Positions 1-10,900 of a stretch of DNA of 64,000 nt are shown piece after piece (the first letter of the stretch is position 1; every line of letters starts with the position of its first letter). The position numbers and the translations under genes were made by a program. The stretch is from Parapristionchus giblindavisi. Lineage: Eukaryota > Nematoda > Chromadorea > Rhabditida > Diplogasteridae. Where the stretch lies: positions 178,501 through 242,500 of the forward strand of contig CALSFV010000243.1 of assembly GCA_943737045.1 (NCBI GenBank). The letters run 5' to 3'. Below the pieces are notes generated by a model. It ran no database searches. It had not been told where the DNA came from and saw only the letters and a list, made by a program, of their open reading frames with translations.

Positions 1-2505
1 TGCGCTGTTATGTACATCTGCGAGACGGATACGATTCCGTCAACTTCAATTTTAGGTCTCGAGTGGAAACCCTGACATGAGTACCAATTGGGGTACGGTA
101 CGGTCACCGTAACCCTGGATCGATAATGCTGAACAACCGTAAAATGGTACAGTATTTTTATAACCCGTCAGGATTTTCACTCGAGACTCAACACACTCCA
201 AAATGTAACACCGCTTAACATTGAATTAGTCGATGACCGTACCCGAGTCCATGAACCGACAAACTGCTTCCTGTGATAATCTCTCATTGAAATCTTCTCC
301 ACCCAGTTCCATGATTCCTTCGGTGGCAAGCACTTCACAGTGTAGTCCTTGCATCTTTACGATGGAAACATCGAATGTGCCGCCGCCAAGATCATACACA
401 AGGATGGTACTGCATCGGATAACATTTATCAAGGAACATAGAATTAGGTATTAGGAGTATTTTAAAATGTACTGAAGGTTGTTGGTATAAATGTTTGTAG
501 TGTTTAATATTATACAAAGCTCACTGTTACGGCCATTGGCTCTTGAAAGTGAACCATATTGATCTAAGATATATTGATCAAACATTAATCTCACCGTTCT
601 TTGTCCGCATTAAAGTGTCTATGTCCATAAGCAAGGGCAGCGGCGGTTGGCTCATTTACAATGCGAAGTACTTCAAGATCAGCCTTCTCTCCGGCCTACG
701 ATAATATGCAGTAGAAACTCTTGTCATATACCGCGTAATCTAATCAAATATTTTCGAAATAATACGGCGCGAATTATAAAATTTTCGTTAAAGGCACTCC
801 CCAGCTGATTTGATACTCTCCGCTCTGGCTACACTCTTTCGCACTCTTTATCCACGAGAGGGCCAGAGCAGAGATTTGGCTTGGATTTCCACTTTAAAAA
901 AAAGTAAAGAAGGACCTACAATCTTAGTGGCGAGTCGCTGTGAATCATTAAAGTTGGCAGGAACAGTGATGACTGCCTTTGTAACATGACCTGATAGATA
1001 CGTCTCAGCGATTACCTACAATGATGTTATACACATGGAAACAATATAATAATCGATAGTTTTACGACTCAGACCCGACAGAGACAAGAGTACATCACGT
1101 GTTGATCAAGGCATTTGTGACAGCTAGGTGCATATTACTAGTGACAGGCAATAGTGACAGCTAGGGCCTGTTACACGTGAGTTCGAAATGAGTATAACAA
1201 CCAGTGGCCGAACAACGGAAAACCGTTTTCCGGGAAACGTCATTAGCGTAGGCGGAAGACATCACATTTTCCGTTGTTCATGCATACGGCGACAGATCGA
1301 TGATCAAAATGATATGTACTGAGAAAATAGTCTTTCACGACTTCACTAGGGTGTTCATCATCCAACGATACATCATTCTTTTAGTCTCTGAGAAGAACAA
1401 AATAAACTGTTCGAACATTTTTAATTCCCCAGCAGATGTTTGCACACGTTAGACGGAAGAAAGAAGAGAAAGTAACAGCCAATAATAATTAATCTATATC
1501 TAAATGAGATTGATCACCTTCAAATATTTGATAATCTCCGCCGAGATCTCTTCAGGACGTAGAATCTTCCCCATATTATTATGATTCACGCGAATCAGGG
1601 CACGTCCATCATTATCAGATATCATCTACAACACGATATGATGAATTTCTTCGTATTTAATTTCCCGTTCAAATCTTTCTGTGTATTTGCCCCATAAGTA
1701 ATCTCTCCGTAAGTCATGAGAAATACTGTTATCATTATTTATCTTGTCAGCACTAAGTTCAGAAGTCAGAGGCAGGGGAAATTGATCGCAATTTCTTATT
1801 CTTCCGTCTCTGAGAGATTTAACAGTCGAAACAGTCGAAATCGTAATTGGTGATGGAAATGTATGAAACCTACGAAACAGTTATTATCGTACGCCTGGCT
1901 TGACAGAAAAATAGTGATCATAGAATGAATTATTTATGAAATCAATGTTTACCTCAAAAGGCCAATCTCTATTGATCAGAAATTCATCCGTAGCCATCTT
2001 GCCCATGAATCGCTTCGCTTCTGCAATCATATTTTTTTAAATGGGGATTCCAAAGCAGAATCTCACGATAAATAGTTCCAGCGGGATTTGTTCCTCTCAG
2101 TTGAGCAGACGCAACCGTTCCCACAGTGATTCCAGGGGAAAGTTGATCATAAGAGACGACAGAAGGGATGAGTCGATGTCCTGAATATGGATAAAAATGA
2201 AAGATAGGTGATTTTTCCACCATGTCGGATAAGAACCGACGACTGGATTATTTGCGAACACTGTCTATTCATTAGCACTTGTCTCTCATAGGCTCTCATC
2301 CAGTCGGTTCTCTCTCGAATACAATGTTCTCTTCGCTTGTCTCGCTTTCAAACATAATAACTTATGCCAGAATATTGTAGACGTGATTTATGATCGTACC
2401 GTTTTCATCAGGAATGATTTCGACCATAGAAGAGGCCGCTCGGTACACTCCAATGCACGAGAATGTAGTGCCGAGATCGATTCCGACTGCGTAATCCTCG
2501 GACAT
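1..2505 (-). CDS. Divergent Hsp70-family chaperone, N-terminal part (cut by window edge)
   Basis: Hsp70 proteins are ATP-driven chaperones; the part seen here is the actin-like ATPase domain. The start is the ATG at 2505, followed after a few residues by [14 protein letters not shown], the phosphate-1 motif. Exons that splice in frame by GT-AG are 2505-2400, 2180-2067, 2020-1953, 1625-1518, 1015-920, 695-595 and 409-243. They give [42 protein letters not shown] and [13 protein letters not shown] in family order, so the nucleotide-binding residues look intact. The next exon was not resolved in 1-242 and the substrate-binding half lies outside the window. The sequence diverges from canonical cytosolic Hsp70: the segment after the first exon lacks the usual TTPSYVAF wording. 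No organelle or ER signal precedes the start, so a cytosolic location is inferred. A TTAA-flanked element lies just upstream. Confidence 0.88.
788..897. repeat. Palindromic MITE, family B (TTAA-flanked)
   Basis: TTAA, then AGGCACTCCCC, an inverted core (CTCCGCTCTGGC ... CCAGAGCAGAG) and terminal TTTAA. It lies in an Hsp70 intron. The same family recurs about 15 times in the window (for example 19565, 31903, 32711, 60671). Confidence 0.75.
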
Positions 2506-2517
2506 CCCTTCAAACAA

Positions 2518-2638
2518 TTAAAGGGAGCGTTACCTCTCTCAATGGTCTCTTCATTGTGCACACCATTTCTCTGTACTCTAACAACGAGAAAGCATTGCGC
2601 GTCGAAGAGACCATTGAGAGAGGTTGCGCTCCCTTTAA
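2518..2638. repeat. Palindromic MITE, family A (TTAA-flanked)
   Basis: TTAA followed by AGGGAGCG and ending CGCTCCCT-TTAA; inside, CTCTCTCAATGGTCTCTTC is repeated in inverted orientation. Other copies start near 21517, 47969, 50112 and 58468. This copy lies directly upstream of the Hsp70 start codon, so it may sit in the promoter or 5' UTR. Confidence 0.8.
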
Positions 2639-2899
2639 AGTCATGCACGAATTGCGATGGAAATAATTGGGGAAACTAGCGAGAAGAGGTAGAATTTACA
2701 ATTCACAATTTAATGACCTTTATCAAGCACAGAACCAATTGGGAATGGTTGCCACTAAAATCATTAGTCTAACAAATACTTGGTGGAAACTAGGCCAGAG
2801 GTTCTGAGGAGTTCTGAGGTTGTGAAAAGAGGTAGAATAAAATATATAAATTTTACTTTAAAGAGAAACTGGTCAATTGTGAGCATCGTTTAATGTCAC

Positions 2900-4215
2900 A
2901 GTCGCGATACTAAGGGTGAAAATAGTAATGACGGTAACACCTTCTTTCTTATCAGCTGGAAATTTCGAAATGTAACAGTTGAAAGTGGCTCGTTATCGAT
3001 TTTACGCCGATACTTTCCGGTATTCCTTTTCTTCACCCGTTTATTGATCAGATCCTTCAAACTCTTGCTACTTATACTTTCAATTTTCATCCATGCTTTA
3101 TCCCATCCTCCTACTCTTCTCCTTCAGCATCGGAAAGATGGTTACGTAGGAGGGGGAGCGATTGCGAGCCCGCAATCGCTCCCTCTCGCGCCTCCGCCTA
3201 CGCTATTGACGCCATTTTGTTTCTTATATTATTAATAGATGTACAAGAAAAAGCATGCATGCATTTTAAATATATTTTTTTAAATAAATAAGTTAGCTAA
3301 TAATGTGCCCTATGGTGTTTTCTATTATGTACCTTCCATGCGGACCATTCCGCATCGTTCAGTTTGTTCAGATCCGCGGTGTTGTTCTCATGAATGTAAG
3401 TCTTGAGTTGGTCTTCATGACCCAAGGATCTACAAATGATCAAAAATCAAAGATCAAAGACCAAAGAGCAAACTACAAAGTTCCATAAAGCTACAAAGTA
3501 TAGTACAGTAGATTTTTTTCTTGGATGAAAGATCAAAAAATCAAACCTATCATTGATAATGTTATTATATAAAACTCCTTTTTCCTCATTATGAACAGGG
3601 ACTCTTTTATGCTCATCGAAAACAACTTATCGCAACTGATTTTCCTTGATTCAGCAAGGAGCGATTCCAAAAATGGGTATTTACTATTTTGTACCGGCAT
3701 TGTCAAATGAAGTAAAAGTTCAGCATAATTTAAAATATTGATCATCTAATTAAATATTAATATTTGGCCTGCTCGTCGTTATGCACTGTTACATTTGCCT
3801 TACGTGCCTACGCCGTAACCCCCTCCGCCGCGTCGGAGAGGCGACGGAGGGGGTTACGGCGTAGGCACGTAACGCAAATGTAACAGTGCATTAGTGTTCT
3901 TCTTGCTCTCACGAATCATACGAAGCAGATCTCTATGCGTACCAGGGAAATCATCTTCCTGCGATCAATATTATAGTAAATTTTCTACATACAAAATCTG
4001 ATAACGGCAGTAAGTCCGATCGAAAATACGTACGTTATGCAGTGGGGCATCAGCGAGAGCGACTAGCTTGGCGTACAACTCCTCGAATGTGGGTTCTCTT
4101 TGCTACAATTAATGAGTTCAAATTAGATTTTATTATTATTGATTAATCATCGACTGTACCGAAGAAATCATCAAATGCTTGTTCTAGATAAATGCATTAA
4201 TGAAGGACTTGAGAC
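2900..4215 (-). CDS. Unrecognised small multi-exon gene
   Basis: I do not recognise this protein. Open exons with plausible splice sites on the minus strand are at about 4215-4170 (QAFDDFF), 4107-4037 (QREPTFEELYAKLVALAD), 3957-3890 (EDDFPGTHRDLLRMIRES), 3434-3340 (LGHEDQLKTYIHENN ... EWSAWK) and about 3110-2940 (lysine-rich, KSLKDLINKRVKKRNTGK). The acidic/basic helical composition recalls the C-terminal helical region of Hsp70/Hsp110 proteins, but the order of the pieces does not fit that family and the phase of the last exon is unresolved. It lies between the kinase stop at 4982 and the Hsp70 start at 2505 on the same strand. Start and end are uncertain, and two hairpin elements fall between its exons. 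Confidence 0.4.
3128..3216. repeat. GC-rich hairpin
   Basis: Inverted halves: GAGGGGGAGCGATTGCGAG before the centre and CGCAATCGCTCCCTCTCGCG after it, with outer arms GTTACGTAGG and CCTACGCTA. Stands out from AT-rich surroundings. Likely a small non-autonomous element. Confidence 0.6.
3781..3891. repeat. Near-perfect 111-bp hairpin, family H
   Basis: Starts ATGCACTGTTACATTTGC and ends with its reverse complement; the GC-rich core is GTAACCCCCTCCGCC and its inverse. A second, less regular copy is at 24227-24318. Both arms pair over about 50 bp. Confidence 0.75.
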
Positions 4216-4981
4216 ATAACCAAACTCTTTCTCTTTTCTTGCTCCCTTTTCTCTTTCTGTTTGTCAATGAAAATACTTTTATATGGTATTTTTTAAACAT
4301 TTTACGACGAAAATGAACAAACTCAATTACCACTTATTAATGTGATATTTAGAGTTTTCTGAGGAATTTCCAAATGAGCTTTAGATCAGTATTTTCGTAC
4401 ACTTTCGAGGTTTTTAACACAAAGATAGGCGTTAACGTGTTGTACCTTTATCTTTATCTCGAGCAATGTTCATTTGAGGTAAAAAAAGTTAAATGTAAGG
4501 TGTGGAATCCATCCTAAGATCGTATCGATCTTATGACTCATGACTCTTATGAGAAACTCGATCTAATTATTCATCAAGTAGTTTATGCATACGCTTTGCG
4601 AACAATTGATATTTACAATATGACGTTTGATATCATGATCCAAGTTAATTAAAAACTCTGATCACTCTCGCGCAGAAGATGAGTCTGTGGCGAGAGTGAC
4701 ACGTTTCAATTAGCTTGGAGATACGTTTAAACAAAAATAACTGAGTGGTGTATGACAATATAGCATTTGAGGTCATCAGTAAATAGACACGAATAATATG
4801 GGTTACGGTAGTGGACTTGAAATATTGATTGGTTAAATATTCACGAAAAAATAAAACAAATGGATAAATTACTAGATGCAGAATCGATTCAAATATGTTT
4901 AATAAATTTTTTTTCTGATCATCATTAGAAAATGAAAATATTAATCGATAAAAATACAGAATATTATTGATCAGATTCATG

Positions 4982-7900
4982 CTATAAAGGAGTTGAGTTC
5001 CTGCTATCTAGATCCCTTTCGGCCTGAAAATATGATTATTCAGTTAATCAGTCAAAAGAAAAAATGTAGTTTTTAAATATTTCAAGAAAGATTCTCACCG
5101 AATAGTAGTTAGCATTTGCATTCAGTTTCAGGTAGTATTCATCTCCGGAACTCTGTAATAGATTAAATTATTAGATATAAGTTAGGGTTGAGATATAACT
5201 TCTAAACTATGAAACTTCTTTGAAGTCTTGATCACATTATTGTACACGGAAAAGTATGAAAGATCATAGCAGATTTTTTGGATTGTCAATTGGATGAAGA
5301 TACAGTTACTTCTTCCAACGCGGTTGCGAGCTTTCTCCTGATCCTTGAAAACGATGGCCTCTCCTCTGGAGTTCCTTGCCAACAAGACATCATTAATGAA
5401 TATCTGGAAATGAAAATAGCCTATTATAATGTATACAGAAATAGCATGGTATGTTATTTGAAAAAGTTTCGAAAAAGTAAGCTAGAGTATTCAAACATTG
5501 AAAGCCCGTGACTGCTCCGAAATATTAGCAAACGATTATTTTTCCCACAAATTATTTGTTCATTATTATATTGTAGAGAAAAAGCCAATTGTACTCACGT
5601 TTCATCGCTCCCGCATTCTGGCTTCGGCATACGGTCTCCAGCTCGCAATCGATCCAGAAGCTGAAAAACCACGAATTATTTATGATTTCCAATGAAAGTT
5701 GTCTTATATTTTGCATTTTTTGCAGATTGCGATTTTGTCATTGAAGGCGTTAAAGTTAATTCAGCAAATCACCTCTACAGCTGGCCAATTCGGGTATGGA
5801 GTGCCTCCGAGTGTGACTATCTCGAATAGCAATACGCCGAATGACCATCTGAAAATTACTCTTTGATTTTCGTAGTTCGATCTTTGATCTTTGGTCTCTT
5901 ACACGTCACTAGCAACGGAGAATTGATAATCAGCCAGTGCCTCAGGAGCCATCCATTTCCACGGTAAGCGACCACCCTGAAAATTTGAACTGAAAATTTG
6001 ATAAATTTCTATTTTTTTCCAAAACTATGGCAAAATATTCTATTTTTTTCCAAAACTATGGCAAAATATTCTATTTTTTTTCCAAAACTATGGCAATATA
6101 CAATAGTGAGGTTAGATGTAGACTTCGAATCAATAGTTCGTAGTCTTTCCCTTTACCGGTGAAAGTTGTTTTCAATACATAGATTTATAAGAGGCCGTTT
6201 GCGTAAGAGTCGAACAAGGGTTGGCACAGACCAAAAATTTCAATACCCTCAAAACTTGTGTATAGGGGTTATCGACCCCGCTGATGAAGATGGATATAGT
6301 TATTTTGGCCCCAGTGGTCCCGCAACGCCTGGGACGGATTACGGTAACATCATGTTTTCAAGTCGTTCTCGGTCCATGGTTGAGCTAGAGGTATGAAAAT
6401 TGGGCTCCTGGGTCAGAATTCGATGGCGATGATGGCTGTCTACATCATTAGTTTTGAAAAGTTTTCAAAAGGTTGATTAGTGGAAATTTTGATGGACACG
6501 AGTGCGGGCATAGCGAGTATGACAGTTCGAACCGGCGTGACGAAAGGATTCCAATGATGTATTATGAGCCCATACGTACATTGCCATCTCAATATTGCCT
6601 CGATATAGTGATCTGCGAAAGAAGTAAACAAGAGGACTCTCTCAATTCCGCACGCTCTCTCGCACTCTCGAGAGAGCGCGGAGAAATGAGAGAGTGCCGA
6701 GAGAGCGCGCGGAATAGAGAGACGCAGACAACTCCTCGTGATTTTGCAGCTCACTATATCGAGGCAATATTGAGATGGCAATGTACGTATGGGCTCATAA
6801 TACATCATTGGAATCCTCTCGTCATGCCGGTTCGAACTGTCATACTAGCTAGGCCCGCATCCGTGTCCATCAAAATTTCCACTAATGAACCTTTTGAAAA
6901 CTTTTCAAAACTAATGATGTAGACAGCCATCATCGCCATCGAATTCTGACCCAGGAGCCCAATTTTCATACCTTTAGCTTAACCATGGACCGAGAACGAC
7001 TTGAAAACGTGATGTTACCGTAATCCCGCCCAGGCGTTGCGGGACTACTGGAGCCAAAATGACTATGCACATCCTCATCAGCGAGGTCGATAACCCCTAT
7101 ACACAAGTTTTGAGGGCATTAAAATTTTTGGCCTGTGCCAACCCTCCCCCAGATTTGCCCGACTCTTACACGAACGGCCTCATAAAGTTATTTCAGGGCA
7201 ATTCAATCCTGAGGGCCTTATCTTTCATTTTAATATTTAAATAAAATAAATTAGACGAACGAACCCTTGATTGGTAGTGGTCGCTCTCCCTTCCTATCTC
7301 CCTGCACAATCCAAAGTCGCCGATCTTGCACGTCTCATTGTGATCCAAGAGGATATTGCGAGCAGCGAGATCCCGATGCACGAACCCTTGTTGGGAGAGG
7401 TACTCCTGAGAATTAGTTAATAAATAAGTAATTAATATATTAATTTATTTATTAAATAGCTAATTTATTTATTTATTTATTTATTAAATAGTTAATTAAT
7501 TAATTAATTAATTAATTAGATAGATAATTAATTAATACTATGTATGGCATTGTGTCCATTATCTTTCCTCATGGGAGAAGTATCATGTATGTTCATGCCA
7601 AGAAATAAATAGAAACAAATGGATTGAACAATGGACATTGTGTCGACTTCGCATGAACTCAGAAATCACCACTTCTTTCCAATACATTATTTTTAATTGA
7701 ATAAATATTATCACGGGTCTCCTGTAAAAGTGTAGCAAAAACGGCCGGGCCTGCCACTAGGAAATTTTTTTGTCTTCGATTTCGATGAAAGTAGGTCAGT
7801 GGGTGTGGTTGGGCGTCATGAGAAGGCCGAGCCACTTCATTTGGCCAAAATTACAAATTATCGATTTTTTGTGATCTACCCTGGAAATGATCATAACTCG

Positions 7901-10900
7901 GTTCATTTTCATCGTACAACGAGCGGACAGGTGTCATTCGAACCGTATTCTAATGTTCTCCAAAAAAGTACTTAATGACCCGTCCTCTGCAAAGTCGTCT
8001 TCAGGGCTAAAAACGCGAAAAACACATTTCTTGTACAAAAATGTGATCTGTTCTCGAAAATTTTCTCTTGAGTACACGCGTATTATTGCTGAGAAAGAGT
8101 TATCAGATGACGTACAAAGTCGGTATGTTGTTCATTTGCCGTATCTCTGTCCTCCCAATACCGTTTAATAGAGTAGACGGGACTTATCATTTTTTCCGCC
8201 TCAACAGTTTTCCGATCGTATCTGCCTTCAAAATGGTCCAATCGACTATTCGAAAAAAGGAAAATGATGCTCTCGGAAAGGCGAATAAAAAGTTCTATCA
8301 TGATCGAATAGCAATGACAACTCATTTTCGAGTTATTCGAGGAAAATCACTACACTTTCGCCTTTTCCATCGATTCTAATGAATGAACGGAAAGGAAATT
8401 ATTCTTTGTACCGCTAAAAACTACCCAACCGACTTTATTTTATATTATGCATGAGAAAATATTATAAAAGCAAGCAATCAATATGTAATTATCAACATCA
8501 CTGATCGAAAACGAGGGATGTGGACAAGTCAGGGCCTCATCCGTGAACAGAGTGTTCATCTCGGTTTTCATCCAGTTGTAGATTGCATCGGAGGAGATAG
8601 TCAGATCATCCTCATGTACTTTCACTTCATCCTCAATTCCTCCTCCTTCCTCATCGTAGTCCTTCTCCCAGTTGTTGATGAAATCCATATCCAGTGCCAC
8701 ATCTCTCTTGGCTCTTGTGGTGCTCAGCTTCTTCTCTGTCTCCTTCTTCTTCTTCGCTAACAGAGTCCGAATGCAGTTCTTGATCTGATCGTGTGGCCGG
8801 TAAAAAAATCGGTAACGGTAAAATCGGTAAAACGGTAAAAACGGTAAAACTCTGAAAAACCCTGTAAAACCGCGAAAAATTGTAATTTTTTTCTGCGACG
8901 TTTATTTCTACGTTTACTCATTTCATCAGAACTGCGATATCGTGCCGGACACTATAAATGAACTAATTTGTTATTACTTTAACCGTAGTTACAACAAAAA
9001 ATATTTCAATTTCTTCTGTTCTATTAATATATATTTGGCAATTGTTATTTATTGAGAGAGTAACTGTCTGTCGAGACATAAAATCGCCTTCGGTGACGGG
9101 CAATTTCTCGAGATATCGAACGTAATGTTACCAAAAATAACGCAGAATATCTTGTGTTTCGATAATTACCGATGAGAAACCGTAAAATTTACCGGTTGGT
9201 AAATTTTACGGTCAGGGAAAACCGGTAAAAAATCGGTAACGGAAATTTTTTCCGCCCAACCCTGTGGCACTCTTCTTCCGAATGCGAAGTGCCTATTGGT
9301 CTCGGATGATTCGGTGCCTTCTCGTATTCCTTGAATGATTCCGAAAGTGGACCGATTCCGACTCCCTCCAAGGGCGAAATCTACCATTGATTCTCCGGTC
9401 TGATCTTGTGCTCTCCTCTGCCCAGTGACGTTCAAGATTCCAATGACGGAGTAAAGTGGCTCTCGCTTTGTAAATTGGTGAGGCGAAAAGGAGAAGAAAA
9501 AAGGGAAAGGAGACACTAAAGTGTGCATTAGATGATGAGATCAGTAAATGAAATAAGTAATTTCTGCAAGAATTTTTCCATAACTGGCACGAAACAGCCG
9601 ACTAAATCAATGTTGATAAGGTTTTCCTCGAATAACTCGAAAATGAGTTGTCATAGCTATTCGAACATGAGAGAACTTTTTATTCGCCTTCCCGAGAGCA
9701 TCATTTTCCTTTTTTCGAATAGTCGATTGGACCATTTTGAAGGCAGATACGATCGAAAAACTGTTGAGGCGGAAAAAATGATAAGTCCCGTGTACTCTAT
9801 TAAACGGTATTGGGAGGACAGAGATACGGCAAATGAACAACATACCGACTTTGTACCTCATCTGATAACTCTTTCTCAGCAATAATACGCGTGTACTCAA
9901 GAGAAAATTTTCGAGAACAAATCACATTTTTGTTCAAGAAATGTGTTTTTCGCGTTTTTAGCCCTGAAGACGACTTTGCAGAGGACGGGTCATTAAGTAC
10001 TTTTTTGGAGGTCATTAGAATACGGTTCGAATGACACCTGTCAGCTCGTTGTACGATGAAAATGAACCGAGTTATGATCATTTCCAGGGTAGATCACAAA
10101 AAATCGATAATTTGTAATTTTGGCCAAATGAAGTGGCTCGGCCTTCTCATGACGCCCAACCACACCCACTGACCAACTTTCATCGAAATCGAAGACAAAA
10201 AAATTTCCTAGTGGCAGGCGTTGCTACACTTTTACCGGAGACCCGTGTTATAGAATTCAAAGCGCCAATTTTTATTTGTAAATTGATCAGTCTGTGAGCG
10301 ATTAGCTCTAAAAAAGCCTCGCATCTATGGTTTTAGAAACCCAAAAATACCTTGTAAGAAATAGTTTTCTCACCATTCCATATGCGATCTGCACTGCGAA
10401 CATCAACTGCTGTCTCTGTGTGATGTATGTCGTTCTATCAGCGATCTCATGTCCAACCTGAGAAAAATCGATAATCGATCTGAATTTGGCACCAAGCCAG
10501 GAAAAGTCTCGGAGTCAGAATGAGTGTACTATGGTTCAGATTAATCCTAATTTTGTTAGTGCTTGTTAGCTTGATTTGGGCCAAATGTTTTACCTAATAG
10601 AACAACCATTGTGGCAACTAGATCATAAGAATACCGTAATCCTATAAACTACAGTAGTACAGTATCCTACACAAGACGTCGGTGTTACCGTATCCTTGAG
10701 TCCGAGCATGTACAGTCGGCGGTCGCGCATGAACTTGAGCAGGTCTCCGTTGCTACAGTACTCGCAGATGAGAAGTCGAGGCTCGGTTGCGGTAACACAC
10801 GCGAGAATGTTTACTGTAATTGATCGATATATTATTGATTGGTTGGGATACTGTGCATAGCATAACATTGATTATCGATAGTAAATCAATCAATTCGATA

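Larger units (their letters stand above)
7712..10247. mobile_element. 2.5-kb element with about 630-bp terminal inverted repeats
   Basis: Both ends read inward as CACGGGTCTCC[T/G]GTAAAAGTG and remain inverted copies over about 7712-8346 and 9622-10247. TTAT flanks both ends (7708-7711 and 10248-10251), a likely target duplication. The unique middle, 8347-9621, holds an interrupted coding segment (8440-9528) and a nested insertion (8797-9262). Long arms around a short core suggest a foldback or Mutator-like element; no transposase was recognised. It occupies an intron of the lectin-kinase gene between the IAYGM and HRDLAARN exons. Confidence 0.8.

Noticed and set aside
6166..6922. Open frames of 76-149 codons on both strands
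   Set aside because: They are mirror copies in the arms of the 1-kb foldback and match no protein family.
7887..8379. Open frames that recur inverted at 9607-10081
   Set aside because: They are the two arms of the 2.5-kb element; the same words appear on opposite strands, so coding is not needed to explain them.
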